A stretch of 64,000 bases of DNA from CAYYWP01 sp050176585 (GTDB lineage Bacteria > Desulfobacterota > Binatia > HRBIN30 > CADEER01). The notes under the pieces are model-generated. The model had not been told where the DNA came from. It did not search any database and saw nothing but the letters and a program-made list of their open reading frames with translations. The DNA lies in the NCBI GenBank assembly GCA_050176585.1, contig JBFXHX010000022.1, positions 1 to 64,000 of the forward strand, written 5' to 3'. This document shows, one piece after another, positions 1 to 8,847 of the stretch. Every line of letters begins with the position of its first letter. Position 1 is the stretch's first letter. Position numbers and translations under genes: made by a program.

Positions 1-263
1 ACATCGACTTCAGCAATCTCGGCATGGTGATGAGCTTCGACGGCCGCCCGGTGCAGATCGGCTCCTCGGCCGCGATCATGGGACATCCGCTGCGGTCGCT
101 CGTGACCGCCGCGCGTATGGTGGCGGCTGAAGGCGGGCGTCTCGAACCGGGATGGGTGGTGATGGCCGGCGGCGCGACTGCCGCAGAGCCCTTGTCTCCC
201 AAGCTCTATGTCGAAACGGAAGTGCAGCATCTGGGGCGCGTCGCGTTCAACGTGCGCGAGTGA
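1..263 (+). CDS. 2-keto-4-pentenoate hydratase family protein, C-terminal fragment
   Basis: This is the last 86 or so codons of a gene cut by the left window edge; the frame is open from base 3. The visible sequence has the hallmarks of the C-terminal fumarylacetoacetase-like fold of the MhpD / 4-oxalocrotonate decarboxylase family: GSSAAIMGHP, then a helix ending in a LEPGWVVMAGG-type turn and TAAEPLSP. Family members hydrate 2-hydroxypenta-2,4-dienoates or decarboxylate 4-oxalocrotonate in meta-cleavage pathways for aromatics. The alpha/beta hydrolase that follows suits such a pathway. The substrate cannot be told from this fragment. Confidence 0.8.
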   Translation, partial: IDFSNLGMVMSFDGRPVQIGSSAAIMGHPLRSLVTAARMVAAEGGRLEPGWVVMAGGATAAEPLSPKLYVETEVQHLGRVAFNVRE

Positions 264-328
264 CCGCCGTACCGCTCTGCATCGGGCCACGTACCCGCGC
301 TTGACAGCTTTCGGGCGGAGGGATAGCG

Positions 329-1129
329 GTGAGTCGCGAAATTTCTTCAATGCCGAGTGAAGGGCAGTTCCTCGACATTCGAGGTCGCAAGATCCAGGTA
401 TTGCGCGGCGGCGATGGGCCACCGCTCCTCTACCTACACAGCGCCGGCGGCGAGGTCGCCTGGCTGCCGTTTTTCGATCACCTCGCACAGCACTTCACGG
501 TGTACGTTCCAGCCCATCCCGGTTTCGCGGAATCCGAAGGGCTCGATCGCATCGATACGATCGAAGATCTGGTATTCCATTACGTGGATGTGCTCGAGGC
601 GCTAGATCTCGAACAACCGCTCGTCGCGGGGACCTCACTCGGAGGGTGGTTGGCGGCGGAGCTGGCGGTGCATCATCCGCGTCGCGTCCGCAAGCTCGTC
701 CTCATTAATCCGGTCGGGCTGAAGGTGGACACCGCGTTGGTAGGCGACGTGTTCGCCGCTTTTCCCAACGAGCTCCGTCACATGGTGTTCCACGATCCCG
801 AATCTGAGCTGGCTCGATCTTTCATCCCCGACGAGCCCACGCCGGAGCAACTCGAAGCAACGCTCAAGGCGCGCGAGGCGACGGCGCGAGTCGCCTGGAA
901 CCCGTTCTTCTACGACCCAAAGCTGCGCGACCGGCTGTACCGCATCCGCGTGCCCACCCTCGTTGTGTGGGGCGCGTCGGATCGCCTGGTCTCGATCGAC
1001 ATGGGAAAGGCGTACGCGGAGGGGATTGCCGGGGCGCGACTAGTCACCCTGGACGCCTGCGGGCATTTGCCGCCGTGCGAGCGGCCGCGCGAAGCCGCAA
1101 GCGTCATCTCAACCTTCCTGCGGAGCTGA
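329..1129 (+). CDS. alpha/beta hydrolase
   Basis: This 266-residue alpha/beta-hydrolase fold protein has a complete catalytic triad: Ser103 in the nucleophile elbow GTSLGG, Asp218 in WGASDRLV and His246 in CGHLPP. The oxyanion loop is LHSAGG near residue 37. Length and layout match meta-cleavage-product hydrolases such as MhpC/BphD, and an upstream hydratase of the same pathway supports that role; other ester or C-C bond substrates remain possible. The start is GTG, chosen because a GGAGG-like ribosome site lies just upstream and no better ATG precedes the fold. It is probably co-transcribed with the hydratase 65 bases upstream and the DUF1329 gene 57 bases downstream. Confidence 0.85.
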   Translation: MSREISSMPSEGQFLDIRGRKIQVLRGGDGPPLLYLHSAGGEVAWLPFFDHLAQHFTVYVPAHPGFAESEGLDRIDTIEDLVFHYVDVLEALDLEQPLVAGTSLGGWLAAELAVHHPRRVRKLVLINPVGLKVDTALVGDVFAAFPNELRHMVFHDPESELARSFIPDEPTPEQLEATLKAREATARVAWNPFFYDPKLRDRLYRIRVPTLVVWGASDRLVSIDMGKAYAEGIAGARLVTLDACGHLPPCERPREAASVISTFLRS

Positions 1130-1186
1130 TCGCAGGAGCACCACTCAGAACCGCCCCCGAGCACGTGGGGCCAGGAGACCAGAGTT

Positions 1187-2422
1187 ATGAGGATGCGTTT
1201 CGTTACCCTCTCCCTGTCTATGCTGATCGCAGGGGGAACCGGTCCCGCGCTCGCGTGGACGCCGCCGAACCCCGAAGCCGAGGCGCTGGTCAAGCAGAAG
1301 GTGGGGTCGGACTATACTCAGATGATCAATGGCAAGCCGTACAAGATCACCCCTGGATCACAGGCCGGCACGTACAATGTCAGCTGGGGCGACGAGAGTT
1401 TGGTCTGGCAGCCGAAGCCGTGGCAGCACAAGGATTACAAGGTCGAAGGTCCCGCCATTTACGACCGCTGGATCCAGCCGGACTTGCCCTACCCGTGGGA
1501 CAGCACGCTCGATGAGCGCTTCAAGATGTCTGGCCGGGACGTCCACTCGATCGTCTACACGTCCGTGTATTTCAGCGAGTTCGCCTCGAATTACCTGACC
1601 CGGTGGGCGATCGATCTCACCTCACCGGACGGCGTCGAGCGCAATAAGGAGTTGTTCGAGTGGTCCGTGGCGTATCGGCGCGACCCGAGCGGCCTGCCGC
1701 CGGATCAAATCGGCAAGGTGACCGTACGCTACATGTTCACGTTCGTCGCGCCGGACGACTTCCGCGGCCTCGGAATGTCGACGACCGTCTACACCGGCGA
1801 CAAGGCGAACGATGAGTTCCTCTACTCGCCCTCGAGCCGCAAGATCCGCCGCCTTCCGCAGGGCGCGCGGCAGGACTTCATCCCTGGCACGATCGTGCGC
1901 TGGGAGGATTTCCCGCAGGTGAAGCCGTTCGACGACATCGAGTACAAGATCGTCGGCACGACGCTCTACAAGGGCCAGCCCGACGGGACCTTCGGCTTCA
2001 CCGTCAACACCAAGGGCGAGCAGGTCGGCACCGGTATGGACGGCGTGGGCGAGCCGTGCGTGATCATGGAGCTCACTCCGAAGGGCTCGTACTGGTACGC
2101 GAAACAGCGCCGCATCATCGGCCTGAAGTCGATGAACAGCTGGTTCGAAGAGGCCTTCGACACCAAGGGTGAGGTCATCCGGCGCCGCGTGAACCGGCGC
2201 GCGATCGCGAAGGGTGACCCCCGCCTGCAGAACGACTACGAGGGACTCGAGCCCTGGCAGATCATCTGGGGGCAGGAGTACTTCCTGGAGCCGAAGTCCG
2301 GCTTCCAGCAGGCGTGGTACATGAACGAGTTCTGGATCAACTACGACAAGATGCCGCGAGACATCGTGAACAACGAGAACCTCCAGAAGGAGCCGGTCCG
2401 TAAGATTCTCTTCTGGGAATAA
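1187..2422 (+). CDS. DUF1329 family exported protein
   Basis: This 411-residue protein has a clear signal peptide, with predicted cleavage after PALA near residue 23. The rest matches the DUF1329 family, large LolA-like beta-fold proteins of the periplasm or outer membrane. Visible family features include a run on film-like charged segments (YSPSSRKIRRLPQGA) and a C-terminal half rich in Trp and Tyr. DUF1329 genes commonly sit beside luciferase-like monooxygenases and RND or MMPL exporters in bacteria that use hydrocarbons, terpenoids or steroids, as here. The molecular role is not established; handling of hydrophobic substrates or lipids is an inference. GGAG lies 8-10 bases before the ATG. 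Confidence 0.85.
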   Translation: MRMRFVTLSLSMLIAGGTGPALAWTPPNPEAEALVKQKVGSDYTQMINGKPYKITPGSQAGTYNVSWGDESLVWQPKPWQHKDYKVEGPAIYDRWIQPDLPYPWDSTLDERFKMSGRDVHSIVYTSVYFSEFASNYLTRWAIDLTSPDGVERNKELFEWSVAYRRDPSGLPPDQIGKVTVRYMFTFVAPDDFRGLGMSTTVYTGDKANDEFLYSPSSRKIRRLPQGARQDFIPGTIVRWEDFPQVKPFDDIEYKIVGTTLYKGQPDGTFGFTVNTKGEQVGTGMDGVGEPCVIMELTPKGSYWYAKQRRIIGLKSMNSWFEEAFDTKGEVIRRRVNRRAIAKGDPRLQNDYEGLEPWQIIWGQEYFLEPKSGFQQAWYMNEFWINYDKMPRDIVNNENLQKEPVRKILFWE

Positions 2423-2456
2423 CGGGCTCGAACGATCGCGCACGGGAGGGCATGCG

Positions 2457-3641
2457 ATGCAATTTTACTTCTTCCATCTGATGCCCTGGCCGCACATTCC
2501 CGAGGACTTCGGCGACCGGAGCAAGTATCCGTCGGCTTGGGTGACGTTCTCAAACCGCCACTATGATCCCGTGCGCGGTCACGAGCTCTACAACCGCTAC
2601 CTCGACGAGATCGAGTACGCCGAGAAGCTCGGCTTCGACGGGGTAGGCGTCAACGAGCACCATCAGAACACGTACGGTACCATGCCGGCGCCGAACGTGA
2701 TCAGCGGCATGCTCGCCCGCCGTACCAGCCGGGTGAAAATCGCCATTCTCGGCAACGGGCTGCCCCTCCGCGACCATCCATTGCGGGTCGCGGAGGAGGT
2801 GGCCATGCTCGACGTCGTGAGCGGCGGCCGGATCATCTCCGGTTTCGTGCGCGGCATCGGCGGTGAGTACTATTCGATGGGGGTGAACCCCACCACCTCG
2901 GCGGAGCGCTTCAAAGAGGCGCACGACCTGATCATCCGCGCGTGGACCGAGGAAGGCCCGTTCCGCGTGGAAGGCAAGCACTACCGCATTCGCTACGTGA
3001 ACGTCTGGCCGCGCCCATTCCAAAAGCCGCACCCGCCCATCTGGGTGCCCGGCTTCGGCAGCCGGGAGACGGTGGAGTGGTGCGCACACCCGGACCGCAA
3101 GTACCCGTACCTCGCGGTCTACATGTCAGACCGGTTGGTCAAGCAGTTCTTCGACCTCTACCACGAGGCCGCCGAGCGCTACGGCTACACGGCCTCGCCC
3201 TACCAGCTTGGACACCTGATTCCGATCTACGTCGCCGAGACCGACAAACAAGCGCTGGAGGAAGCGAAGAACCACGTCCTGTGGCTCTACCACAAAGCCT
3301 TGCGCATGCCGCTACAGATGTACTTCCCGCCCGGGTACGTCACGCATCAAACCATGAAGCGCGTGCTCGGTTTCGCCAGCGAGCTCGACTGGGAGAGCAT
3401 GACGTTCGAGGAACTGAACGAGAAGGGGTACTGTCTCGTGGGCAGCGCAGAAACCGTGCGCCAGCGCCTGTCGCACATCGCCAAGGAGCTGCGCTTCGGG
3501 CTCGTCCTCGGACTGTTTCAGATCGGCGACATGCCGCATCACCGGACCATCAAGAACATGGATCTGTTCGCGAGTCAGGTGATGCCGAAGCTGCGCGAAG
3601 AGTTCCAAGATTGGCAGCACAAGTGGAAGGCGGTCGCCTGA
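2457..3641 (+). CDS. LLM-class flavin-dependent oxidoreductase (luciferase-like monooxygenase)
   Basis: This 394-residue protein has the bacterial-luciferase TIM-barrel fold. The pattern GVNEHHQN near residue 64, a central RIISGFVRGIGGEY segment and the C-terminal VGSAETVRQRL gate are typical of FMN- or F420-dependent alkanal, alkanesulfonate and limonene-type monooxygenases. The flavin reductase partner is not encoded nearby. A GGGAGGG ribosome site precedes the ATG, and the gene follows the DUF1329 gene by only 34 bases, so the two are probably one transcript. The substrate is unknown; hydrophobic or terpenoid-like compounds are likely from context only. Confidence 0.88.
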   Translation: MQFYFFHLMPWPHIPEDFGDRSKYPSAWVTFSNRHYDPVRGHELYNRYLDEIEYAEKLGFDGVGVNEHHQNTYGTMPAPNVISGMLARRTSRVKIAILGNGLPLRDHPLRVAEEVAMLDVVSGGRIISGFVRGIGGEYYSMGVNPTTSAERFKEAHDLIIRAWTEEGPFRVEGKHYRIRYVNVWPRPFQKPHPPIWVPGFGSRETVEWCAHPDRKYPYLAVYMSDRLVKQFFDLYHEAAERYGYTASPYQLGHLIPIYVAETDKQALEEAKNHVLWLYHKALRMPLQMYFPPGYVTHQTMKRVLGFASELDWESMTFEELNEKGYCLVGSAETVRQRLSHIAKELRFGLVLGLFQIGDMPHHRTIKNMDLFASQVMPKLREEFQDWQHKWKAVA

Positions 3642-3747
3642 TCTGAGGGTCGCCACGCCGCGCGCCCTGCCCTGCGCTCTGCACGCCGGGGGAGCGCGCC
3701 TGCGCGGCGACCATCGGCCGGCGGCGCCTCGCCACGATCCTGGCTTG

Positions 3748-3771
3748 TGAAGCGGCGCAGGCGCCGCTTCA
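3748..3771. terminator. perfect hairpin between convergent genes
   Basis: TGAAGCGGCG, a 4-base CAGG loop and the exact complement form a 10-bp stem. It lies between the ends of two convergent genes. There is no T-run on either side, so it is at best a bidirectional or Rho-assisted transcript end. Confidence 0.5.
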
Positions 3772-3793
3772 TCTGCGACCTATGATGACGGGA

Positions 3794-4156
3794 CTACCTC
3801 GCCGTCCAGGAACTCGCGGTCGGTGCACTGGTGCTCCCGACCATCACCGTACCCGGCTCGTTGGGGTTCACTGGTTTGCCGAGCGCGATGCGCTCCATCC
3901 GCTCGCCCAGGTCCTTGTCGCCCGGCGAGTGCTCGTGAGACCACGGCGGCTTGTTCGGGTGGTCTGAATCGTATCGCGCCAAACGCCCCGACTGGGTCTG
4001 AAACACGCCTGGGTCGCGGTCTTCTGGGTCCTTCATGCGTCCCTGTCGGCCCCAGTCACTCGGCGCGTAGGTCTGGGCGCTCGCCCAATCCGCACTCGCG
4101 ACGATGCCCAATACACTGCCCGCGAGTGCCAGCACCAGTTGCTTACGCTTTCGCAT
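3794..4156 (-). CDS. small secreted protein of unknown function
   Basis: The product is 120 residues with a good signal peptide (MRKRKQLVLALAGSVLG, cleavage near WASAQT). The mature part is polar and charged, rich in Asp, Pro, Ser and Gly, without cysteines or a recognisable domain. The internal ATG was chosen over longer upstream reading because an AGGAGG ribosome site precedes it and it places the basic n-region at the N terminus. It is transcribed toward the LLM gene and stands alone. I do not recognise the family. Confidence 0.7.
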   Translation of the reverse strand: MRKRKQLVLALAGSVLGIVASADWASAQTYAPSDWGRQGRMKDPEDRDPGVFQTQSGRLARYDSDHPNKPPWSHEHSPGDKDLGERMERIALGKPVNPNEPGTVMVGSTSAPTASSWTAR

Positions 4157-4489
4157 CTCTCCTACCTCCTGCCGGTTTTCCGGCTGCTCATGAGGGAGGC
4201 TGCGACCCGCATGCCAAGCGGGGCCGACCGCCGCGGTAGCCAAGGGCTCGATCATTGTACACCTGGCCAGAAGGATTTACGGGCGCTCGCAAAGGTTACG
4301 AATTCACAGAGATCTGCTTTGCCGAGGCTTGACACGGCGGTCCGCGTGCACACATCGAGCGCGTCTTCGCGAATTGGCAGCGATACGCCACCTTGCATCA
4401 AGAGCGTTGAACGAAGCGCGCAACTGATCAACGGCAGTTACGAATCGGCGTGCACGCGGCCGATGACTCGGCCAGGCGAGCAGCCGTGC
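4157..4489. other. intergenic region without a gene
   Basis: No reading frame here looks coding. The first part must carry the promoter of the leftward small secreted protein. The right end, next to the kinase stop codon, is a GC-rich alternating stretch (cgcgcgagcgcgcgcagcgc) able to fold on itself. Confidence 0.4.
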
Positions 4490-6064
4490 TCAGCCGCGCG
4501 CGAGCGCGCGCAGCGCGCGCTCGATTGGCGCGATTAGCGATACACCCGCGCCAGCGGCATTGGCACACACACGCGGCTCGTCGGCCGCGAACGGCTCCTG
4601 CGTACGGCGCTGCATCGCGTACACGGCCCAATCGGCGTCGGACGCATCATCGCCGCGGCGAGCGCGCTCTGCCAACCGCCGGCGCACGCTCTCCTCGTCC
4701 GCCCGACATTCGACGAACAGGATCGGAACACCGGCGCGCGCCGCCACCTCGCGGGCCGCGTCTCGATCGCGCCGGCGCAGAAACGTCGCATCGAGGATGG
4801 CCCCGCCCCCGTGCGCGAGCGCGTCGGCGGCAGCGCCGTACATCGCCGCGTAGGTCGCGGCGTTGCGAGCCGGCGTGTAGAGGCCCGCGCCGCCGCGCTC
4901 CGTCGGCCGCAGCCCTGCGAGCTGCTTGCGGACCCGGTCGGAGTTGATGTGCGCGAAGCCGGTCCGCGCCGCCAGCGCTGCCGCAACCGTCGACTTGCCG
5001 GTGCCGCTGAGGCCGCACACGACGACCAACGCGCGCACGTCCGACCACGTATAGCGCAACGCGAGGGCGAAATGTCTCCGCGCGCTGTCGCGGGCCACGG
5101 CGCGATCCGCCGCATCGATCTCGGGCTCGCGGGCCTTGAGGCTGTCCACCTTGCCGCGGATGTATGCCCGCTGGCAGGCGTAAAACGGCACCAGCGTTCC
5201 CGCGTCCGGATCCGCCGCGGCGGTTGCGTAGCTGCTGACGAACCGCGTCGCGAAGTCGGAGCGCTCGCGGTACTCAAGCGACATCGCCAGGAAGGCGATG
5301 TCGGCCGCGACATCGCGGTGGCGGAAGGCGGGGTTGAACTCGACGCAGTCGATGATCACCACGTCGTCGTCCACGCTGTACACGTGCGCGGCGTGCAGGT
5401 CGCCGTGCCCGTCGCGGATGCGCCCTGTGGCCTGCCGTTGTCGCAACAGCGCATCGTGCGTGCGCAGAGCGCCGTGGCACCACGCCTGAATGGCGGCGTC
5501 GTCCTCAGCACTGATGGTGTCGCCATGCAGCGCGGCCACTTCCCGGAAGTCGGCGTCCATCAGCTCGGCGATGCGCGCCGGGTCCCCTCCGCGGGCCACT
5601 GCCGGCCCGGCGTCAGCGGTGGCGTGAAACGCCGCTACGCGTGCCGCGATGCGGTCGATCAGCTCTGCCGTCGCCTCGCCGCGGTCGATCAGCTGCGTGA
5701 GCACGCGATCGGCGGGCAAGCGCCGCATGTGCACCGCGTATTCGACCGCGCCGGAGGCATCCGCTGGCGCCAGCGCGAACCCGTTGCCGCTGGGGACGAT
5801 GCCGCACACGCCCCGGTAGACGTCGCCGGCAAGCCGGCGATTGAGCCGGACCTCTTCGTGGCAGAAGTGACGGCGGCTGTCGATGCTCGAAAAGTCCAGG
5901 AAGGCGAAGCGAACGGGCTTCTTGATCTTATAGACGTGCTCACCGGCGAAGAATACGTACGAGATGTGCGTCTGCACGAGCTCGACGCGATCCGGATGGT
6001 GGGAATAGAACTCGGGACGGCTCATCGCCGCGACCAGCGGCGACAGCGACAACGCGCGATCCAT
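4490..6064 (-). CDS. bifunctional aminoglycoside-phosphotransferase-like / AAA kinase
   Basis: This 524-residue protein has two kinase-like halves. Residues 20-320 resemble the APH/choline-kinase fold, with catalytic HGDLH at 220-224 and a metal-binding IDCVEF segment shortly after. Residues 340-524 form a P-loop kinase of the Zeta-toxin/AAA_33 type with Walker A GLSGTGKST at 351-359 and LDATF as the Walker B region. This arrangement is a widespread conserved family whose substrate is unknown; resistance should not be inferred. ATG at 6064 is preferred over a GTG at 6106 because family members begin close to the RPEFYSHHP segment. Confidence 0.85.
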   Translation of the reverse strand: MDRALSLSPLVAAMSRPEFYSHHPDRVELVQTHISYVFFAGEHVYKIKKPVRFAFLDFSSIDSRRHFCHEEVRLNRRLAGDVYRGVCGIVPSGNGFALAPADASGAVEYAVHMRRLPADRVLTQLIDRGEATAELIDRIAARVAAFHATADAGPAVARGGDPARIAELMDADFREVAALHGDTISAEDDAAIQAWCHGALRTHDALLRQRQATGRIRDGHGDLHAAHVYSVDDDVVIIDCVEFNPAFRHRDVAADIAFLAMSLEYRERSDFATRFVSSYATAAADPDAGTLVPFYACQRAYIRGKVDSLKAREPEIDAADRAVARDSARRHFALALRYTWSDVRALVVVCGLSGTGKSTVAAALAARTGFAHINSDRVRKQLAGLRPTERGGAGLYTPARNAATYAAMYGAAADALAHGGGAILDATFLRRRDRDAAREVAARAGVPILFVECRADEESVRRRLAERARRGDDASDADWAVYAMQRRTQEPFAADEPRVCANAAGAGVSLIAPIERALRALARG

Positions 6065-6228
6065 AGGCGCGCCAGCGTAGCGCCGCGCGGCCGCTTGAAC
6101 CAGCACCGGGCAGCACCTGCCGTGGGCGCGGCATCGCTATGGCAAGTGGAGTCGCTTCGCCTCAGATAGAGCCGGCGCGCCGCATTCGTGGCGGTGCCGT
6201 GTGTAGCCTGCGAGGCGGGCGCCTGCGC

Positions 6229-7431
6229 TCAGTCGCGGTGCGCCGCTGCCCGCCAGCGCGGCCCGGCGCCCTTCCGCACGGGCTCGGCTGATATCGGGAA
6301 CTCGAGCAGCCGGCACTCGATGGCGCCGTTCCAGAGCGGCGTGCGGCGCTCGGACCGCAGGCCAATGCGCTTTGCGAGCGGGGCGCTCCCGGTCAAGACG
6401 AAGGCGGTCCAGCCGAGGAATCGCCGGCGCAAGACATCGCCGAGTTGCTCGTAGACGTCGCCCAGCGCTGCCTCGCGGCCGAGGCGGATGCCGTACGGTG
6501 GATTGGTGACGATTACGCCGGCCGCGAGACCCTGCGGCGGCACACAATCAGTCAGCTGGCGCGTAGCGAATTGGACGCGCCCGTGCAGCCCGGCACGAGC
6601 TGCGCTCTGCTCGGCGGCGCGCACCGCGCCCGGGTCGGCATCATAGCCGAGGATCGGCGACCGCAGCCGCGCGACCGCGCGCGCGCGCTCGATCGCCTCG
6701 TCGCGGAGGCACTTCCAGAGCGCGGCGTCATGCCCGCTCCACCCCGCGGAGCCGATGTGTTGCCGGCGAAGGCCAGGCGCGACATCGCCGGCCATCATCG
6801 CAGCCTCCACGGCCAGCGTTCCCGAGCCACACATCGGGTCGAGAAACGGCTCGCGCGCCGCGGCGCGACGGGGCCAGTCGCTCAGCAGCAGCACGCCCGC
6901 GGCCAGCGTTTCCTTTAGCGGCGCCGGCGCGCGCCGCGCACGGTATCCGCGCCGGTGCTGGCTTTCGCCGGACAGATCGATGCTCAGGGTCGCGCGGTCG
7001 CGATGCAGATGGAGGTTGATGCGCACGTCCGGCTGCTCCACATCGACGTCGGGACGCGTGCGGCGCGCCGCGCGCACCCGGTCGACGATCGCATCCTTCG
7101 TCTTCAACGCCGCATAATGGGAATGTGCGATCGCCGACTGGACTGAGCTGCCATCGACCGCCAAGGTGCGCCGCGGCGGGATGTGGCGTGCCCAGGCGAT
7201 CGCGTGCACACCGGCGTAGAGCTGCTCCGGCGTGCGCGCTTCGAAGGAGCCGAGCGGGAGCAGGATTCGGCTGGCGACGCGGGACCAGAGGCAGCTGCGA
7301 TAGCCGACCTCGAGGCCGCCTTCGAAGGCGACCCCCGCGCGCGTGGGCTCGACCGCCGCAGCTCCGAACGCGCGCAGCTCCTCCGCCAGCAACCCCTCCA
7401 AGCCCTTGGCCGTCGATGCAAAGAAACGCAT
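6229..7431 (-). CDS. THUMP-domain class I SAM RNA methyltransferase (RlmL-like)
   Basis: This 400-residue protein has an N-terminal ferredoxin-like/THUMP RNA-binding part (residues 1-155) and a Rossmann methyltransferase. Motif I is DPMCGSGTLAVEAA at about 198, the acidic loop is LGYDADPGAV and the catalytic motif is TNPPYG at 309-314. This is the layout of 23S rRNA m2G2445 methyltransferases (RlmL N-terminal half, TrmN-like enzymes). The N-terminal FFASTAKGLEGLLAEEL is typical. It lies 6 bases after the pseudouridine synthase stop, so both rRNA-modifying enzymes are probably made from one transcript. The C terminus has a short basic tail. Confidence 0.9.
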   Translation of the reverse strand: MRFFASTAKGLEGLLAEELRAFGAAAVEPTRAGVAFEGGLEVGYRSCLWSRVASRILLPLGSFEARTPEQLYAGVHAIAWARHIPPRRTLAVDGSSVQSAIAHSHYAALKTKDAIVDRVRAARRTRPDVDVEQPDVRINLHLHRDRATLSIDLSGESQHRRGYRARRAPAPLKETLAAGVLLLSDWPRRAAAREPFLDPMCGSGTLAVEAAMMAGDVAPGLRRQHIGSAGWSGHDAALWKCLRDEAIERARAVARLRSPILGYDADPGAVRAAEQSAARAGLHGRVQFATRQLTDCVPPQGLAAGVIVTNPPYGIRLGREAALGDVYEQLGDVLRRRFLGWTAFVLTGSAPLAKRIGLRSERRTPLWNGAIECRLLEFPISAEPVRKGAGPRWRAAAHRD

Positions 7432-7437
7432 GGCACC

Positions 7438-8247
7438 TCAGCGCGCAGGCTTCCGGCGCGCGGTGCGCCGACCGACCTCCGCGCCGCGCACGTGCCCATC
7501 CGCCTGCAAGCGCGCGATCTCGCTCTCGTGCAGCACGCGCCAACAGCCTTCCGGCAGGTCGCCGAGCTCCAGCGGTCCCACCGCGACCCGCAATAGATCC
7601 GTCACCATGAGCCCCACGGCCCGACAGCAGCGCCGGATCTGATGCTTCTTGCCTTCGACGAGCACAAAGCGAAGCCGCTCCGCATCATAGCGGGTGACGC
7701 GCATTGGTCGGAGGAGCTGGCTATCGATGCGCAGCACGCCGTTCAGCTTGGTGATCTGGCCGTCGGAGGCCGCTGGTTCCGTGCGCACGAGATACGCCTT
7801 TTCGACCTGCTGCCCCCCGATGATCCGGCGCGCCACCACGCCATCGTCGGTGAAGACCAGCAGGCCCCTGCTCGCGCGGTCCAGCCGGCCCGCAACGGAG
7901 AGGGTCCACGGCGACGACACGACGCGAGCGCGCGTCGCCGGATCGATCTCACCCACCTGCGTCTCGGGGCGAAGGAGTTGCCAGGCCGGCGTCTGTCCCG
8001 GTTCCGGTTGCGTGCTGACGACGCCAACCGGTTTGTGGAGCACGACCGTGAGCCGCCGGTCCAGGCGGGCGAGACCATCCGCCGTGAGTCGAATCTCGGC
8101 ATCCGCTGCCGCCTTGGCGCCTTGGCCCGCGACCGGCACGCCATTCACGAGCACGCAACCGGCGCCGATCAGCTCTTCCGCCTCGCGGCGGCTGCACATG
8201 CCGCGCGCGGCCATCAACTTGGCTACCCGTTGCGTCGTCATGGCCAT
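7438..8247 (-). CDS. rRNA pseudouridine synthase, RsuA/RluB family
   Basis: This 269-residue enzyme has an N-terminal S4 RNA-binding domain (residues 5-60, RVAKLMAARGMCSRREAEEL) followed by the RsuA-type catalytic domain. The catalytic motif GRLDRAS lies at 120-126 with nucleophile Asp123. KKHQIRR near residue 207 is the conserved C-terminal RNA-facing motif. Members isomerise uridine in 16S or 23S rRNA; RluB (U2605) and RsuA (U516) cannot be separated here. The start is the first ATG, and a methionine three codons on is an alternative. It is divergent from the HIT gene across 54 bases and leads directly into the RlmL-like gene. Confidence 0.9.
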   Translation of the reverse strand: MAMTTQRVAKLMAARGMCSRREAEELIGAGCVLVNGVPVAGQGAKAAADAEIRLTADGLARLDRRLTVVLHKPVGVVSTQPEPGQTPAWQLLRPETQVGEIDPATRARVVSSPWTLSVAGRLDRASRGLLVFTDDGVVARRIIGGQQVEKAYLVRTEPAASDGQITKLNGVLRIDSQLLRPMRVTRYDAERLRFVLVEGKKHQIRRCCRAVGLMVTDLLRVAVGPLELGDLPEGCWRVLHESEIARLQADGHVRGAEVGRRTARRKPAR

Positions 8248-8301
8248 TCAATGACGGCATCGCGCTTGCGAGCCCTGCGGCAGGCCGCATAAGGAGACGC
8301 C

Positions 8302-8724
8302 ATGAGCGACACCATTTTCGGGCAGATCATTCGCGGCGAGGTCCCCTGTCATCGGGTGTACGAGGATGAGCACGTGCTCGCGTTCCTCGACATCTTCCCG
8401 CTGAGCAACGGGCATACGCTGGTGATTCCCAAGGAGTCGGCGGTCACACTCGACCAGCTATCAGATGAGAGCGCCGCGGCAATCGGCCGCGTGCTGCCGC
8501 GCCTGGCCCGCGCCGTTCAGCGCGCGACCGGGGCGGCGGCCTACAACATCCTGCAAAACAACGGCGCCGCCGCTCACCAGGTAGTGATGCACGTGCACTT
8601 CCACATCATCCCGAAATATCCGGACGGCTCGGGCCTCGGCATCGGCTGGACGCCGGGCAAGCTCGACGACACGCGGGCCGAAGCGCTCGCCGCGCGCATC
8701 TCCGAGGCGGTATCCACGGGCTGA
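8302..8724 (+). CDS. HIT family hydrolase
   Basis: This 140-residue protein has the histidine-triad motif HVHFH at 97-101, with His99 the expected nucleophile, and the supporting NILQNNGAAAHQ segment. HIT proteins of this type (Hint branch) hydrolyse purine nucleoside phosphoramidates or adenylated intermediates. The start follows a good AAGGAG ribosome site. It stands alone, divergent from the pseudouridine synthase and convergent with the mucin-like protein. Length and motif order are normal for the family. Confidence 0.92.
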   Translation: MSDTIFGQIIRGEVPCHRVYEDEHVLAFLDIFPLSNGHTLVIPKESAVTLDQLSDESAAAIGRVLPRLARAVQRATGAAAYNILQNNGAAAHQVVMHVHFHIIPKYPDGSGLGIGWTPGKLDDTRAEALAARISEAVSTG

Positions 8725-8750
8725 GCGCGCGCGGAACTCATCACCCGAGC

Positions 8751-8771
8751 GCCGCCGCGCAGCGCGGCGGG
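8751..8771. terminator. GC hairpin between convergent genes
   Basis: gccgccgcgc and gcgcggcggg flank one base, giving a compact GC-only stem after the HIT gene and before the end of the opposing gene. There is no T-run, so assignment as a terminator is weak. Confidence 0.35.
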
Positions 8772-8847
8772 CCCGCACTGACCACCGCGCGAAGTGGCAC
8801 GACCCGCAGGCAGGTCCGGCTGGTGATGCGTGCAGCGGGGTCGACGG

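Noticed and set aside
4490..6064. Aminoglycoside resistance gene
   Set aside because: The APH-like half belongs to a widespread two-kinase family of unknown substrate; HGDLH alone does not show drug phosphorylation.
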